A DNA stretch of 64,000 nucleotides from an uncultured SAR116 cluster alpha proteobacterium. GTDB lineage: Bacteria > Pseudomonadota > Alphaproteobacteria > Puniceispirillales > Marisalimonadaceae. The notes beneath the pieces were generated by a model. The model worked only from the letters and a program-made list of their open reading frames with translations, was not told where the DNA came from and ran no database searches. Every line of letters starts with the position of its first letter. Position 1 is the first letter of the stretch. The stretch spans positions 102,646 to 166,645 of the forward strand of contig CACNWE010000004.1 of NCBI GenBank assembly GCA_902623995.1, written 5' to 3'. Positions 18,837 to 28,136 of this stretch are shown in pieces. The position numbers and the translations under genes are program-made.

Positions 18837-19649
18837 TTAATCCTCCCTTGATATAATCAGTCTTGCAACAGCTAACACTGGTGCATCAACCATTTTACCT
18901 TGAAATTTGAAAGCACCAGAACCTGCTGTTTTTGCTTCCTCTAAAACTCCTTTTGCCCATTCCAATTCTTCTGCTGTAGGTCTGTAAGCATCATGAATAG
19001 GTTTAATCTGATCTGGATGTATGGCAAAACGTCCTTTGAAACCCATAGTTTTGACATATAATGTCTCTTCTCTGCATCCATCAGGATCTCTGAAATCTAG
19101 CCAGACACCGTCAAGAGCAATAGTGTTGTATAATGCAGCAGCATTAATTATTTTACCCCTTCCATATGCTAAACTAGCTTTACCCATATCACCACCGGTC
19201 GATGCACAATAGTCAGCTGACCCAAATCCAATTCCAGAAAACTCTAAGTTTGAACAATCCCAACTTTCAATAGTTGCAATACCACGCGGCGTTTCAATTT
19301 GAGGTAAAATTAATATATTGGTTCCAAGGTCCTTTAAGAAAGTTCTACATTCATCAGCAGACTCTATTTTAGGAATGGCAATAGAGTACGGAAGAGAAGG
19401 TAAAGACCTTAACATTGTTATATCATGTTGGTATTCTTTAGTATCTAAAGCATTAATACGTAATAAAAGTTTATCTACTTGACCTTCGTAATTTCTATTT
19501 GCTAGATCAGCAAAATTGGATCTTCCAATAGCTTTATTTTCGTGGGCCAAACCATCTTCTAAATCGAAAATAACTTTATCAGCTCCAGATCCTATAGCCT
19601 TGGGCAACCTCTCAATTTTATCCGTTGGTAAAAATAAAATACTTCTCAA
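18837..19649 (-). CDS. CitE-like CoA-ester lyase (HpcH/HpaI family)
   Basis: A 270-residue TIM-barrel lyase of the CitE/malyl-CoA/citramalyl-CoA lyase group. Arg64 (LLLRINA), Glu119 (LPQIETPRG) and Asp146 (GFGSADY) are the expected substrate and Mg ligands. It starts at TTG with AGGAG 6 nt upstream. There are no citD or citF genes nearby, so it is not a citrate lyase subunit. Between hydratases and CoA transferases it probably cleaves a malyl- or citramalyl-type CoA thioester to a 2-oxoacid and an acyl-CoA. Confidence 0.9.
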   Translation of the reverse strand: MRSILFLPTDKIERLPKAIGSGADKVIFDLEDGLAHENKAIGRSNFADLANRNYEGQVDKLLLRINALDTKEYQHDITMLRSLPSLPYSIAIPKIESADECRTFLKDLGTNILILPQIETPRGIATIESWDCSNLEFSGIGFGSADYCASTGGDMGKASLAYGRGKIINAAALYNTIALDGVWLDFRDPDGCREETLYVKTMGFKGRFAIHPDQIKPIHDAYRPTAEELEWAKGVLEEAKTAGSGAFKFQGKMVDAPVLAVARLIISRED

Positions 19650-19666
19650 ATTTATCTCCTATTTTT

Positions 19667-20821
19667 TTAAGAATTAAATTCAGCTCTAATTTTTTTTCCA
19701 TGCTCATCTAATTCAGGCATTTTATTTACTTCTGGTATAACGTTGTCATGTATTGCACCTGGACCTAAGACTTTAACTTTTCCATTTTTAGTTTCAATTT
19801 CTAAAAAATTGTTTTGAGGATGGTTTTTTAATTGTTCCATGTCAGATATTCTTCCGTAAGCAACGCTCGCTTCTTCAAGTTTTTCAATTAACTCCTCACG
19901 TTTAAAAGTAATAAATTTATCTTGAATAATTTTTTCTGTTAATTCTCGATTAGTGGCACGATCTGAGTTAGTTTTAAATCGAGCGTCATTAACCATGGTT
20001 TCGTCATCTAATACAATTTCACAAAATCTCACCCATTCTCTATCATTTTGTATAGCAATTAAAATAGTCAAATTATCTTTACAATTATATGCACCATAGG
20101 GAACGATTATTGGGTGGTTCATTCCATTTCTTTTTGGAATTTTTTTATTATAAACATAACCAAGGTAGAAAGGGTTCATCCAATCTGCGAGCGAATTAAA
20201 CATAGAAACTGATATATGTCTGCCTTTTCCACTTATACTTCTTTTTATAAGTGCTTGCAAAATTGCTTGATAAGCTGTCATCCCTGCGGATATATCACAG
20301 ACTGATGGGCCAACCTTTGCTCTTCCATCAACGCCAGCTTTATCTGGAAGACCAGTTATATCAATAACACCAGTTTCAGCTTGAATTAACATATCATAAG
20401 CTTTTTGGTTTTTATATGGTCCTTCGTCTCCAAATCCAGAAATAGAACATGTAATTAAAGATGGATATTTTTTTCTTAATTCATCTAAATTTAAACCAAG
20501 GCGGTCAAATGCGCCTGGTGCTAAATTTTGGATTAAAATATCGGATTTTGAAATAATATTCTCAAAAATTTTAAAATCCTCACTGTTTTTAAGATCTAAA
20601 GCAATTGACTCCTTCCCTCTATTCAACCAAACAAAATAAGCGCTATTTCCAAGTGCATTGCTATCATAGTTTCTGGCAAAATCACCTTCAGGTCTTTCAA
20701 TTTTTATAACTCTGGCACCTGCATCTGCCAGTCTGCACGATGTATAGGGGGCTGCCACAGCTTGCTCAACTGTTACGACTAATAAACCTTCTAAATCCTT
20801 TCCGGAATTTTCCCTTTCCAT
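19667..20821 (-). CDS. CaiB/BaiF CoA transferase (island 1, copy B)
   Basis: Second class III CoA transferase of the operon, 384 residues. Asp176 in GPSVCDISAG is the nucleophile, and N-terminal VEQAVAAPYTSCRLADAGARV fits the family. The ATG at 20821 overlaps the stop of the upstream MmgE/PrpD gene by one base (TAATG), so translation is coupled; a TTG five codons earlier is less likely. It differs clearly from copy A, so the two probably carry out different steps rather than being redundant. Confidence 0.92.
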   Translation of the reverse strand: MERENSGKDLEGLLVVTVEQAVAAPYTSCRLADAGARVIKIERPEGDFARNYDSNALGNSAYFVWLNRGKESIALDLKNSEDFKIFENIISKSDILIQNLAPGAFDRLGLNLDELRKKYPSLITCSISGFGDEGPYKNQKAYDMLIQAETGVIDITGLPDKAGVDGRAKVGPSVCDISAGMTAYQAILQALIKRSISGKGRHISVSMFNSLADWMNPFYLGYVYNKKIPKRNGMNHPIIVPYGAYNCKDNLTILIAIQNDREWVRFCEIVLDDETMVNDARFKTNSDRATNRELTEKIIQDKFITFKREELIEKLEEASVAYGRISDMEQLKNHPQNNFLEIETKNGKVKVLGPGAIHDNVIPEVNKMPELDEHGKKIRAEFNS

Positions 20822-22140
20822 TAGATAACCAAGCAATCTACTAAAGAAGAAACTTTACTTTCAGAGGGCGAGTTTAAAATTGTAGAAATTTCATGAGATT
20901 TATTTTTTGATAGCAATGACACAGATTTGTTAACAATTTTATTTTCCAAGATATTTTGATCAATCTTGTCTGATAAATCATGTTTATTTTTTATATCTTT
21001 AGTTCCATCTTTAATAGAAATTGAAGACTGAGTATTTGTTAATTTGTCATTAGGTATGATTCTTACCTTGTCCCTAACATTTTTTATTTTTTCATCAAAA
21101 CAAATATCATCGTTGTACGTCCCTAAGTCGGCTGTGTCTTTGCCATAAATTGACATGGCTGCTGTTAATTTATAAGAAAATTTTGATTCCAAACCAGTTT
21201 TAGGTTCTTGAATATTACACACTTTGAGCCAAGAAGGATTAGTTTCAATTGCAATCTCTTCAATTGATTCAGGATTAAAGTTGTTTTCTTGTTTTAATTC
21301 CTCAAGTGCTTCTAGGAAAGAATGTAGACCATGACAACAGGCATGAAATTTATACTTAATTTCAGGAAACAGGAAGTCTGTTCCTAAGTTTTCTACAGCT
21401 CTTGTAGGAGTTTTTTTATCCCAACCATGAGTTTTAAAAAAACCTTGATCACACTCAATACCATCTTCTCTTGACACAAACCCAAGTTTAGATAATTTGG
21501 CAGCCTCAATACCATTTGATGCAGCCATTCCTGCGTGATACGGTTTACCCATAGTACCAAATTGGGATTTAATTCCAGATGCTCTCGTTGAAACCAAACC
21601 AAGCGCATTTATTGTCTGATCCTCGCTCAAATTTAGTAATTTTGATGCAACAATTGTCGCACCAAATGATCCACTTGTAGCAGTTTGATGGAACCCTGCA
21701 TTATAATGAGAATAGCCTAAGATATGACCAATTCTAGTAGAGACTTCAACTCCAGACATATAAGCAAGTAATAAATCTTCTATAGATAATTCTAATTCTT
21801 CGCCTAAGGCTAAAGCAGTTGGTAATGCACTTGAAGTTGGATGGCCAACAAAAAGAAAGTGAGTGTCATCATAATCTAATGCATGACCAGTAGCTCCATT
21901 AGCTAAAGCTGCGCCTCTTGATGAAACGTTGTATCCAGTTGAAATCACTCGTGCTTGATTAACGCCATTTTCTTCTTTAACCATTTCAGAAACTATTTTC
22001 GAAACTGGTTCTTGTTTTGCTGCATAGGCTACTCCACACCAGTCTAGAATAGACATCTTTGCAAAAAACTTCATTTCATCATTAAAACTGTCTAGTGTAC
22101 TATTAAATCCATAACTACCAAATAATTTTGTAATCGACAT
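20821..22140 (-). CDS. MmgE/PrpD family protein (second of three)
   Basis: A 439-residue MmgE/PrpD protein with ANGATGHALDYDDTHF at about 77-92, AGFHQTATSGSFGA and FHACCHGLHSFLEAL. It is slightly shorter than the other two copies. It is translationally coupled to the CoA transferase downstream. The family includes enzymes acting on 2-methylcitrate and cis-aconitate (the latter giving itaconate), which fits the C5-acid chemistry suggested by the neighbours, but the reaction is not assigned. Confidence 0.86.
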   Translation of the reverse strand: MSITKLFGSYGFNSTLDSFNDEMKFFAKMSILDWCGVAYAAKQEPVSKIVSEMVKEENGVNQARVISTGYNVSSRGAALANGATGHALDYDDTHFLFVGHPTSSALPTALALGEELELSIEDLLLAYMSGVEVSTRIGHILGYSHYNAGFHQTATSGSFGATIVASKLLNLSEDQTINALGLVSTRASGIKSQFGTMGKPYHAGMAASNGIEAAKLSKLGFVSREDGIECDQGFFKTHGWDKKTPTRAVENLGTDFLFPEIKYKFHACCHGLHSFLEALEELKQENNFNPESIEEIAIETNPSWLKVCNIQEPKTGLESKFSYKLTAAMSIYGKDTADLGTYNDDICFDEKIKNVRDKVRIIPNDKLTNTQSSISIKDGTKDIKNKHDLSDKIDQNILENKIVNKSVSLLSKNKSHEISTILNSPSESKVSSLVDCLVI

Positions 22141-22160
22141 AATCTATCCTTTCCCTAAAA

Positions 22161-23018
22161 CTATTCAAAATGTGCTTCAGCTTGCATGGTCATTCCTGAA
22201 CCCTCTACGGCACCCCAACAACTAACGCTTCCATCAGTATTTTCCTTTGCGCCAATTATATAATCACTATTTGCAAAAACAGGGGCCATAACTTTATGAC
22301 TAAATGATGTTACAGTCTTGCCTTTAAGCTTTTCAGCTGCCCTTAATAAAAAAGTAGCTTGCAAGGGACCATGAACAATTAAATCAGGATAGTTCTCTTC
22401 ATTTTTAGTATATGGATAATCATAATGTATTCTATGACCTACAAAACCAATCGCTGAATAACGGAACAATATTGTTGGATGCATAAAAATAGTTTCTGTA
22501 TAGTCTGCATCTTCAGGTATTTTGTCTGACACACCAGAACCACCACCTGCTTTAGTTACATCTCTATAAACAATATTATGAAGTTCATGCAATCTTACCT
22601 CTTCATTAACTAAAAATTCATACTCTGCAGTAACAAAACAAAGCTGTCCTGTCCTACCTTCCTTTAGTTTTATGTCAGCAACCTTAGATTTTTTTATTAC
22701 TTTATCACCTACTCTTAAAGGTTTTATTACTTTGATCTGACTCCCTGCCCACATTCTTCTTGGAAGTGGGACTGGAGGCAAAAAATCACCTCTAGCTGGA
22801 TGAGAATCCACACCAAGTTCGTCATTTTTTTTTAAATCCCAACCTAACATCCAATGCAAACCAGAGGTTGCATCCTCTCCAATTTTGGGATCGCCTGGAT
22901 CAATATTTAATGTTGCTCTGTACCTCTGTTCAACAATTGGTGTAAGGTAATCTGTTACAGTCTCTATATTACCTAACCATTTATTTAAATGATTAATATC
23001 AAGCGCTTCATTTTCCAT
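22161..23018 (-). CDS. FAS1-type dehydratase, mesaconyl-C4-CoA/itaconyl-CoA hydratase-like
   Basis: A 285-residue protein with two hot-dog halves: an N-terminal FAS1-like dehydratase domain (GLHWMLGWD, then PARGDFLPPVPLPRRMWAGS) and a C-terminal MaoC-like half (FRYSAIGFVGHRIHYDYPY, with the His-x-Asp pair). Known relatives hydrate mesaconyl-C4-CoA in the 3-hydroxypropionate bicycle or itaconyl-CoA in itaconate breakdown. It is the first gene of the six-gene operon, sharing a 96-bp divergent intergenic region with the tautomerase gene, where the promoter is expected. Confidence 0.82.
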   Translation of the reverse strand: MENEALDINHLNKWLGNIETVTDYLTPIVEQRYRATLNIDPGDPKIGEDATSGLHWMLGWDLKKNDELGVDSHPARGDFLPPVPLPRRMWAGSQIKVIKPLRVGDKVIKKSKVADIKLKEGRTGQLCFVTAEYEFLVNEEVRLHELHNIVYRDVTKAGGGSGVSDKIPEDADYTETIFMHPTILFRYSAIGFVGHRIHYDYPYTKNEENYPDLIVHGPLQATFLLRAAEKLKGKTVTSFSHKVMAPVFANSDYIIGAKENTDGSVSCWGAVEGSGMTMQAEAHFE

Positions 23019-23114
23019 TTACCGAACCTTTATTTTTAAGAATATTTGAAACTATTAAATATAAAAATTATATTAATATCAATTAATAAAATATTTAATG
23101 ATAGGATCTTTGAA

Positions 23115-23459
23115 ATGCCTTCTTTAATTTTACATGTAGATGAAACCTTAGAAAATATTTTTGAAATTTCTACAGTTAAAGCAATAGAAAAAAGTATAAT
23201 AGATATTATCCAAGAAGAGTTAGAGGCTGAAAAAAACAACTGTCAAATTATATGGGTTAAAAGTAAAATAATTTGCTCAAATTATAAAATATTTGGTGAA
23301 TTGAAGTTTAGAGATAAAGAGACTAGAAATATTGACAAAAGAGATAAATGTTTAAAAAGAATTGGTGAAATTTTACAAAATAAATTTAATGCCTTTATAA
23401 GACTTAGGGCATTCTCAATTCAAGATGCATCAATAACTGCACTAGATCTTGTAAATTGA
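23115..23459 (+). CDS. Tautomerase-superfamily protein, hydroxymuconate-isomerase-like
   Basis: A 114-residue protein starting MPSLILHVDET. After removal of Met the N-terminal proline would be the catalytic base, as in the 4-oxalocrotonate tautomerase and 5-carboxymethyl-2-hydroxymuconate isomerase families; the length fits the latter. I chose this ATG because it gives Pro-1 and has AGGA upstream; an in-frame ATG 69 nt earlier would bury the proline. It heads a plus-strand run with a crotonase, a PcaB-like lyase and a thioesterase. The substrate is unknown. Confidence 0.65.
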   Translation: MPSLILHVDETLENIFEISTVKAIEKSIIDIIQEELEAEKNNCQIIWVKSKIICSNYKIFGELKFRDKETRNIDKRDKCLKRIGEILQNKFNAFIRLRAFSIQDASITALDLVN

Positions 23460-23496
23460 AATTGTATTTCAAGTGATAAAAATAGAAGGATCAATA

Positions 23497-24288
23497 ATGA
23501 GTAAAAATATTGTATTAACAAGCGTAAATGAAAGAGGAATTGCTGAAGTTATTTTAAACCGTCCAGAGAGAAATAATGCATACAATGGTGATATGATCAT
23601 TGAATTAATCAAAAGCTTTGAATCTTTATATAAAAATAATTCTGTAAGAATAGTGCTCATTAAAGGCAATGGAAAACATTTTCAAGCAGGAGCTGACTTA
23701 CAATGGCTTAAAGAAATTGGTAAACTTAGTCAAAAAGAAAATATTGAGGTTTCAAGAAAAACAGCTTCAGCGATTCAAGGTCTTACAAAGTTCCCTAAGC
23801 CAACAATAGCCTTGATCCATGGAGGATGCTTTGGAGGTGGGACTGGAATTGCCGCAGCAGCTGATATAGTAATAGCTAGTGAAGACGCTATTTTTTCTAT
23901 TTCTGAAGCTAGATGGGGTGTAATGGCAGGAATAATAATACCTCATTTAAACGCCAGTATTGGCGTTAGAAACGTTAGAAGATATGCTCTTACATGTGAG
24001 CGTTTTAGCTCTAGTCAGGCCAAGGAAATAGGTTTAGTTCACCAAGTTTGCAAAACGGGTGAGCTTGAAAATGCTGTTCAACCTGTTATTGAGGACTTGT
24101 TAATGTGCGCTCCAGATGCATTGGAAGCAACAAAAAGAAGAACTTTAATTGAAAGTGGTTTAATGTTGTCAGATGAAAAATTTGACGAACTTGTTTTTGA
24201 ACATTCTCAAAAAAGGATGACTAATGAAGCAAAAGAGGGTCTAAATAGTTTTCTTGAGAAAAGAACTGCATCTTGGTATCAAAATTAA
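23497..24288 (+). CDS. Enoyl-CoA hydratase/isomerase family protein
   Basis: Crotonase-fold enzyme of 263 residues. The first oxyanion-hole stretch is HFQAGADLQWLKE and the second is GGCFGGGTGIAAAADIVIAS, followed by SISEARWGVMAGIIIPHL with the usual glutamate. The layout resembles methylglutaconyl-CoA hydratase-type members. Start ATG at 23497 has AGAAGGA upstream; an earlier in-frame ATG would run into the leader. It is 16 nt before the lyase gene. Confidence 0.88.
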   Translation: MSKNIVLTSVNERGIAEVILNRPERNNAYNGDMIIELIKSFESLYKNNSVRIVLIKGNGKHFQAGADLQWLKEIGKLSQKENIEVSRKTASAIQGLTKFPKPTIALIHGGCFGGGTGIAAAADIVIASEDAIFSISEARWGVMAGIIIPHLNASIGVRNVRRYALTCERFSSSQAKEIGLVHQVCKTGELENAVQPVIEDLLMCAPDALEATKRRTLIESGLMLSDEKFDELVFEHSQKRMTNEAKEGLNSFLEKRTASWYQN

Positions 24289-24304
24289 ATCATAGGATAT
24301 ATAA

Positions 24305-25660
24305 ATGCCTGCATTAGTTACAAATTCAAAAATATGGGGAGAAATGTTTGGTACTAAAGAAATGCATTTCTTATTTTCTGACGAGAGTACTGCACAACTT
24401 TATTTAGATGTAGAGGCGGCTTTAGCAAGATCACAATCAAAGTTGAATATTATACCAAAAGAAGCTGGAGAAAAAATAACCCAAGCAGCAAAAGTAGATA
24501 TAATTGATTGGAAGAAACTTGAAAAAAGGACATCTATAGTTGGATATCCAATTCTTCCACTAGTAGAACAACTAAGTGAAAAAGTTGAAGGCAACTTTGG
24601 ACAATTTTGTCATTGGGGCGCTACAACACAAGATATTATGGACACAGCAGATATCCTTCAAATTAGAAAGGGTCTTGAATTATTATCTAAAGACCTAAAG
24701 TCAATTTCAGATGCTTTAGAAAAAATTGTTGAATATCACATTAAAACACCGATGGCTGGTAGAACACATTTGCAACATGCTTTACCTATATCTTTTGGGT
24801 ACAAGGCATCTACTTGGTTATCTGGTATAGATAGGCATCACAAAAGACTGGAAGAAATAAAGAAACGTATTTTCAATGTTTCATTTTTTGGAGCAGCAGG
24901 AACACTTGCTTCTTTAGGAGAATATGATGGTCTTAAGACACAGTCAACTCTTGCAGAAGAATTGGATCTAAATGTACCTGACGTTAGTTGGCATTCAATT
25001 AGAGATAATTTTTGTGAAGTAACTGGTTGGCTTGCAATGGTCACCGCATCACTTGGTAAAATAGCCTATGATGTGATGTTAATGATGCAAACAGAAACAC
25101 AAGAAGTGGCTGAACCATATCTTCACGGACGGGGCTCTTCTTCAACAATGCCTCAAAAAAGAAATCCTATTTCTTCTGAAGTAATGCTCGCTTGTTCAAA
25201 ACTACTAAGAGAACATCATTCTTCTATGCTAGATGCAATGGTCCTTGATCATGAAAGAGCCACAGGTCAATGGCATGTAGAATGGCATGCAATACCTAAC
25301 GCCTTTTTGATTGCTTCTTCGTCTTTCAACTCAGCTAAGTATCTTTTAGAAGGTTTAGAAGTTTCACCTAAAAAAATGAAAGAAAATATTTATAAAACCA
25401 ATGGGTTAATTGTTGCAGAGTCTGTTATGATGGCCCTCGCACCCAAGATGGGAAGACAAATTGCACACGACTTAGTTTATGACTGTTGTAGAGAATCAAT
25501 CAAAAACAACATATCATTTATAGATACGTTATTAAAAAATAAAGAAATTTCTAACTTTTTTAATGAGCAAGAATTGTTAAAAATTATAGATCCATCTAAT
25601 TACTTAGGAGCGGCTCCTACTATGGCACAGAGACTTTTAGAAAATAGAAAGTTACCTTAA
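24305..25660 (+). CDS. Fumarase/aspartase-superfamily lyase, PcaB/PurB-like
   Basis: A 451-residue homotetrameric lyase or cycloisomerase. Signature GSSSTMPQKRNP at 277-288 and HWGATTQDIMDT at 103-114 are the family's active-site loops, with RTHLQHALP further on. The C-terminal part (HERATGQWHVEWHAIP, then NGLIVAESV) resembles 3-carboxy-cis,cis-muconate cycloisomerase more than adenylosuccinate lyase. pcaHG lie 15 kb away on the same window, so a role after protocatechuate ring cleavage is possible, but the crotonase and thioesterase neighbours point elsewhere. Confidence 0.82.
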   Translation: MPALVTNSKIWGEMFGTKEMHFLFSDESTAQLYLDVEAALARSQSKLNIIPKEAGEKITQAAKVDIIDWKKLEKRTSIVGYPILPLVEQLSEKVEGNFGQFCHWGATTQDIMDTADILQIRKGLELLSKDLKSISDALEKIVEYHIKTPMAGRTHLQHALPISFGYKASTWLSGIDRHHKRLEEIKKRIFNVSFFGAAGTLASLGEYDGLKTQSTLAEELDLNVPDVSWHSIRDNFCEVTGWLAMVTASLGKIAYDVMLMMQTETQEVAEPYLHGRGSSSTMPQKRNPISSEVMLACSKLLREHHSSMLDAMVLDHERATGQWHVEWHAIPNAFLIASSSFNSAKYLLEGLEVSPKKMKENIYKTNGLIVAESVMMALAPKMGRQIAHDLVYDCCRESIKNNISFIDTLLKNKEISNFFNEQELLKIIDPSNYLGAAPTMAQRLLENRKLP

Positions 25661-25664
25661 TATA

Positions 25665-26081
25665 ATGCAACAATTGATGACAAAAGAAAGCCTTGATAAA
25701 TTTTTAAATAAAGAATTTCCTCAAGTAAGCAAAAACTTTAAGATATTAAATGTAAGTGATCAGTCTTTTTCAATGTTAATGTATATTACTGAGGAACATT
25801 TGAGACCAGGGGCAACAGTTTCAGGCCCAACAATGTTTTTATTAGCAGATGTAACTTTTTATTTAGCAACTTTAAGTATTATAGGACCTAAAAGTCTTAC
25901 TGTTACAACTAATTGTTCAATAAACTTTTTAAGAAAACCGAATGAGAAAAATTTGACTAGTAAAGCCAGAATTTTAAAATTAGGAAAAACTTTAAGTGTA
26001 GGCGATGTTTTAATTTATTCAGAAGATATTAACGAGCCTGTTGCTCACGCTTCACTTACTTATTCTATTCCACAAAAATAA
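25665..26081 (+). CDS. PaaI-type hot-dog thioesterase
   Basis: A 138-residue hot-dog domain with the PaaI-like core RPGATVSGPTMFLLADVTFY, which covers the catalytic region. It starts 4 nt after the lyase stop, so it is the fourth gene of the plus-strand run. It probably hydrolyses an acyl-CoA made by the run, or removes dead-end thioesters (inference). It ends 2 nt before the convergent S-formylglutathione hydrolase gene. Confidence 0.8.
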   Translation: MQQLMTKESLDKFLNKEFPQVSKNFKILNVSDQSFSMLMYITEEHLRPGATVSGPTMFLLADVTFYLATLSIIGPKSLTVTTNCSINFLRKPNEKNLTSKARILKLGKTLSVGDVLIYSEDINEPVAHASLTYSIPQK

Positions 26082-26083
26082 TT

Positions 26084-26908
26084 TTAGATTCTCTCTCTAT
26101 GCCAATTTAAATGATCTGCCATAAAGGTAGAAATAAAATAATATGAATGATCGTAATTTGGTTGCATTCTAAGTTTTAAATTAATATTTGTGTTTTTACA
26201 TGCATCTTCTAATAGCCATGGCCTTAACCCCTCTTGTAAAAAGCTATCGGCATCTCCTTGGTCAACAAGAATTTCAGGGAAATAATAGCCATTTTTAACT
26301 AAAGCTACGCTATCATACTTTTGCCAATTACTTTTGTCTAAACCAATAAATTTTTTAAAGGCTTCACCAGACCAACTAGCTGATGATGGTTCGACAATTG
26401 GAGCAAATGCTGAACAACTTTTAAACTTCTTTGGATTTCTTAGAGCCATTACAATAGCTCCGTGTCCACCCATTGAGTGACCAAAAATACTTTGTCTAGA
26501 CAAATCAATATCAAAATTTTTTTCAATAACACCTGGAAGTTCATCAATTATATAACTATACATATTATAGTTTTTGTCATAGGGCGGTTCCGTTGCATCC
26601 AGATAAAAACCAGCTCCAGTGCCAAATTGCCAATTGTCTTTTTCGTCGGGTATATCTTCGCCCCTTGGACTAGTGTCAGGACAGATAATTGCCATGCCTA
26701 ATTCAGCAGCTTTTTTTCTATACTCACCTTTTTCCATGACGTTTAAGTGACTACAAGTCAAACCAGATAGATACCACAAGACTGGAGGGTTTTTTATTTT
26801 GGGAGGTATAAAAACTGCAAAAGTCATTTCACAATTATTAACCAGAGACTGATGACTACAGACTAATTGTTTACCCTCAAATGAAAATACTTCAGATATA
26901 TTTTTCAT
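26084..26908 (-). CDS. fghA: S-formylglutathione hydrolase
   Basis: Esterase D family, 274 residues, releases formate and glutathione from S-formylglutathione. Ser145 in FGHSMGG is the nucleophile; Asp in DQGDADSFL and His in YDHSYYFI complete the triad. YLSGLTCSHLN and ICPDTSPRGED are typical of the family. The start overlaps the adhC stop by one base (TAATG), so the second and third steps of glutathione-dependent formaldehyde oxidation are coupled. Confidence 0.95.
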   Translation of the reverse strand: MKNISEVFSFEGKQLVCSHQSLVNNCEMTFAVFIPPKIKNPPVLWYLSGLTCSHLNVMEKGEYRKKAAELGMAIICPDTSPRGEDIPDEKDNWQFGTGAGFYLDATEPPYDKNYNMYSYIIDELPGVIEKNFDIDLSRQSIFGHSMGGHGAIVMALRNPKKFKSCSAFAPIVEPSSASWSGEAFKKFIGLDKSNWQKYDSVALVKNGYYFPEILVDQGDADSFLQEGLRPWLLEDACKNTNINLKLRMQPNYDHSYYFISTFMADHLNWHRERI

Positions 26909-28017
26909 TAAAAAACTACGACTGATCTTATTGATTCACCAGCATGCATCAAATCAAAACCTTTGTTAATATCTTCTAATTTTAAGTTATGAGTGATCAT
27001 TGGATCAATATCAATTTTTCCTTGAAGATACCATTCCACAATTTTAGGGACGTCGGTTCTCCCCCTTGCTCCTCCAAAAGCAGTACCTTTCCAGCTTCTA
27101 CCTGTAACTAGTTGGAAAGGTCTAGTTTTAATTTCTTGCCCCGCCCCAGCGACACCAATAATTATACTTTCTCCCCAACCTTTATGTGCACACTCTAAAG
27201 CTTGTCTCATTACATTCACATTCCCAATACATTCAAAAGAATAGTCAGCGCCACCACCTGTAAGATCAACCAAGTAATTTACCAAGTCACCTTCTATCTC
27301 TGATGGATTTACGAAGTGTGTCATACCGAACTTTTTTCCCCATGATTCTTTTTTAGTATTCATGTCGACACCAACAATCATGTTTGCTCCTATCATTCTC
27401 AAACCTTGAATAACATTAAGACCAATACCACCTAAGCCAAAAACTACTGCGTTACAACCTGCAGTTGCCTTTGCTGTATTGATAACGGCTCCAATACCTG
27501 TAGTTACACCGCATCCGATATAACAAATTTTATCAAAAGGAGCTTTTTTATTTACTTTAGCAAGCGCAATTTCAGGAACTACTGTGTAATTTGAAAAAGT
27601 AGATGTTCCCATATAATGCAATATGGGTTTCCCATTTATCGAAAATCTACTAGTGCCATCAGGCATTACTCCCTTACCTTGGGTAACTCTTATGGCCTGA
27701 CATAAATTAGTTTTCGGATGCAAACAATACTCACACTCTCTGCATTCCGGTGTATAAAGAGGAATTACATGATCACCTTCTTTAAGAGATGTTACGCCTT
27801 TACCCACTTCTCTTACAACTCCTGCTCCTTCGTGCCCTAATATTGCTGGGAAAAGTCCTTCAGGATCATCCCCAGAAAGTGTGAACTCATCGGTGTGGCA
27901 TATACCTGTTGCTTTTATTTCTACCAGAACTTCTCCGGAACGAGGCCCTTCTAAATCCACATCCATAATTTCAAGCGGTTTTCCCGCCTCTACAGCAACT
28001 GCAGCTCTAGTTTTCAT
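26908..28017 (-). CDS. adhC: S-(hydroxymethyl)glutathione dehydrogenase, class III alcohol dehydrogenase
   Basis: Zinc-dependent dehydrogenase of 369 residues that oxidises S-hydroxymethylglutathione with NAD. Catalytic zinc ligands Cys40 and His62 (GHEGAG) and the structural zinc cysteines 92, 95, 98 and 106 are all present; the Rossmann loop is [11 protein letters not shown] chose the ATG at 28017 because GGGGGA sits just upstream; a TTG four codons earlier would place that site inside the gene. Together with fghA it detoxifies formaldehyde, for instance from methylated substrates. Confidence 0.95.
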   Translation of the reverse strand: MKTRAAVAVEAGKPLEIMDVDLEGPRSGEVLVEIKATGICHTDEFTLSGDDPEGLFPAILGHEGAGVVREVGKGVTSLKEGDHVIPLYTPECRECEYCLHPKTNLCQAIRVTQGKGVMPDGTSRFSINGKPILHYMGTSTFSNYTVVPEIALAKVNKKAPFDKICYIGCGVTTGIGAVINTAKATAGCNAVVFGLGGIGLNVIQGLRMIGANMIVGVDMNTKKESWGKKFGMTHFVNPSEIEGDLVNYLVDLTGGGADYSFECIGNVNVMRQALECAHKGWGESIIIGVAGAGQEIKTRPFQLVTGRSWKGTAFGGARGRTDVPKIVEWYLQGKIDIDPMITHNLKLEDINKGFDLMHAGESIRSVVVF

Positions 28018-28136
28018 TTTGTCCCCCAAACAATACTTTTTAAATGTAAAATTTATTATGATTTAATATCCATGACTTGCAAGATTTTTTAGTATATAAA
28101 TTAGTTTTCAAGGATTTAGATATTAGGAGCATCTCT

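Noticed and set aside
17080..23018. A complete autotrophic 3-hydroxypropionate bicycle
   Set aside because: Only enzyme classes of the mesaconate part are present; no malonyl-CoA reductase, propionyl-CoA synthase or acetyl-CoA carboxylase gene is in the window.
24305..25660. Naming the lyase purB or pcaB outright
   Set aside because: The signature loop is shared by the whole superfamily. The C-terminus looks more like PcaB, but the neighbours are not pca genes, so the symbol is left open.
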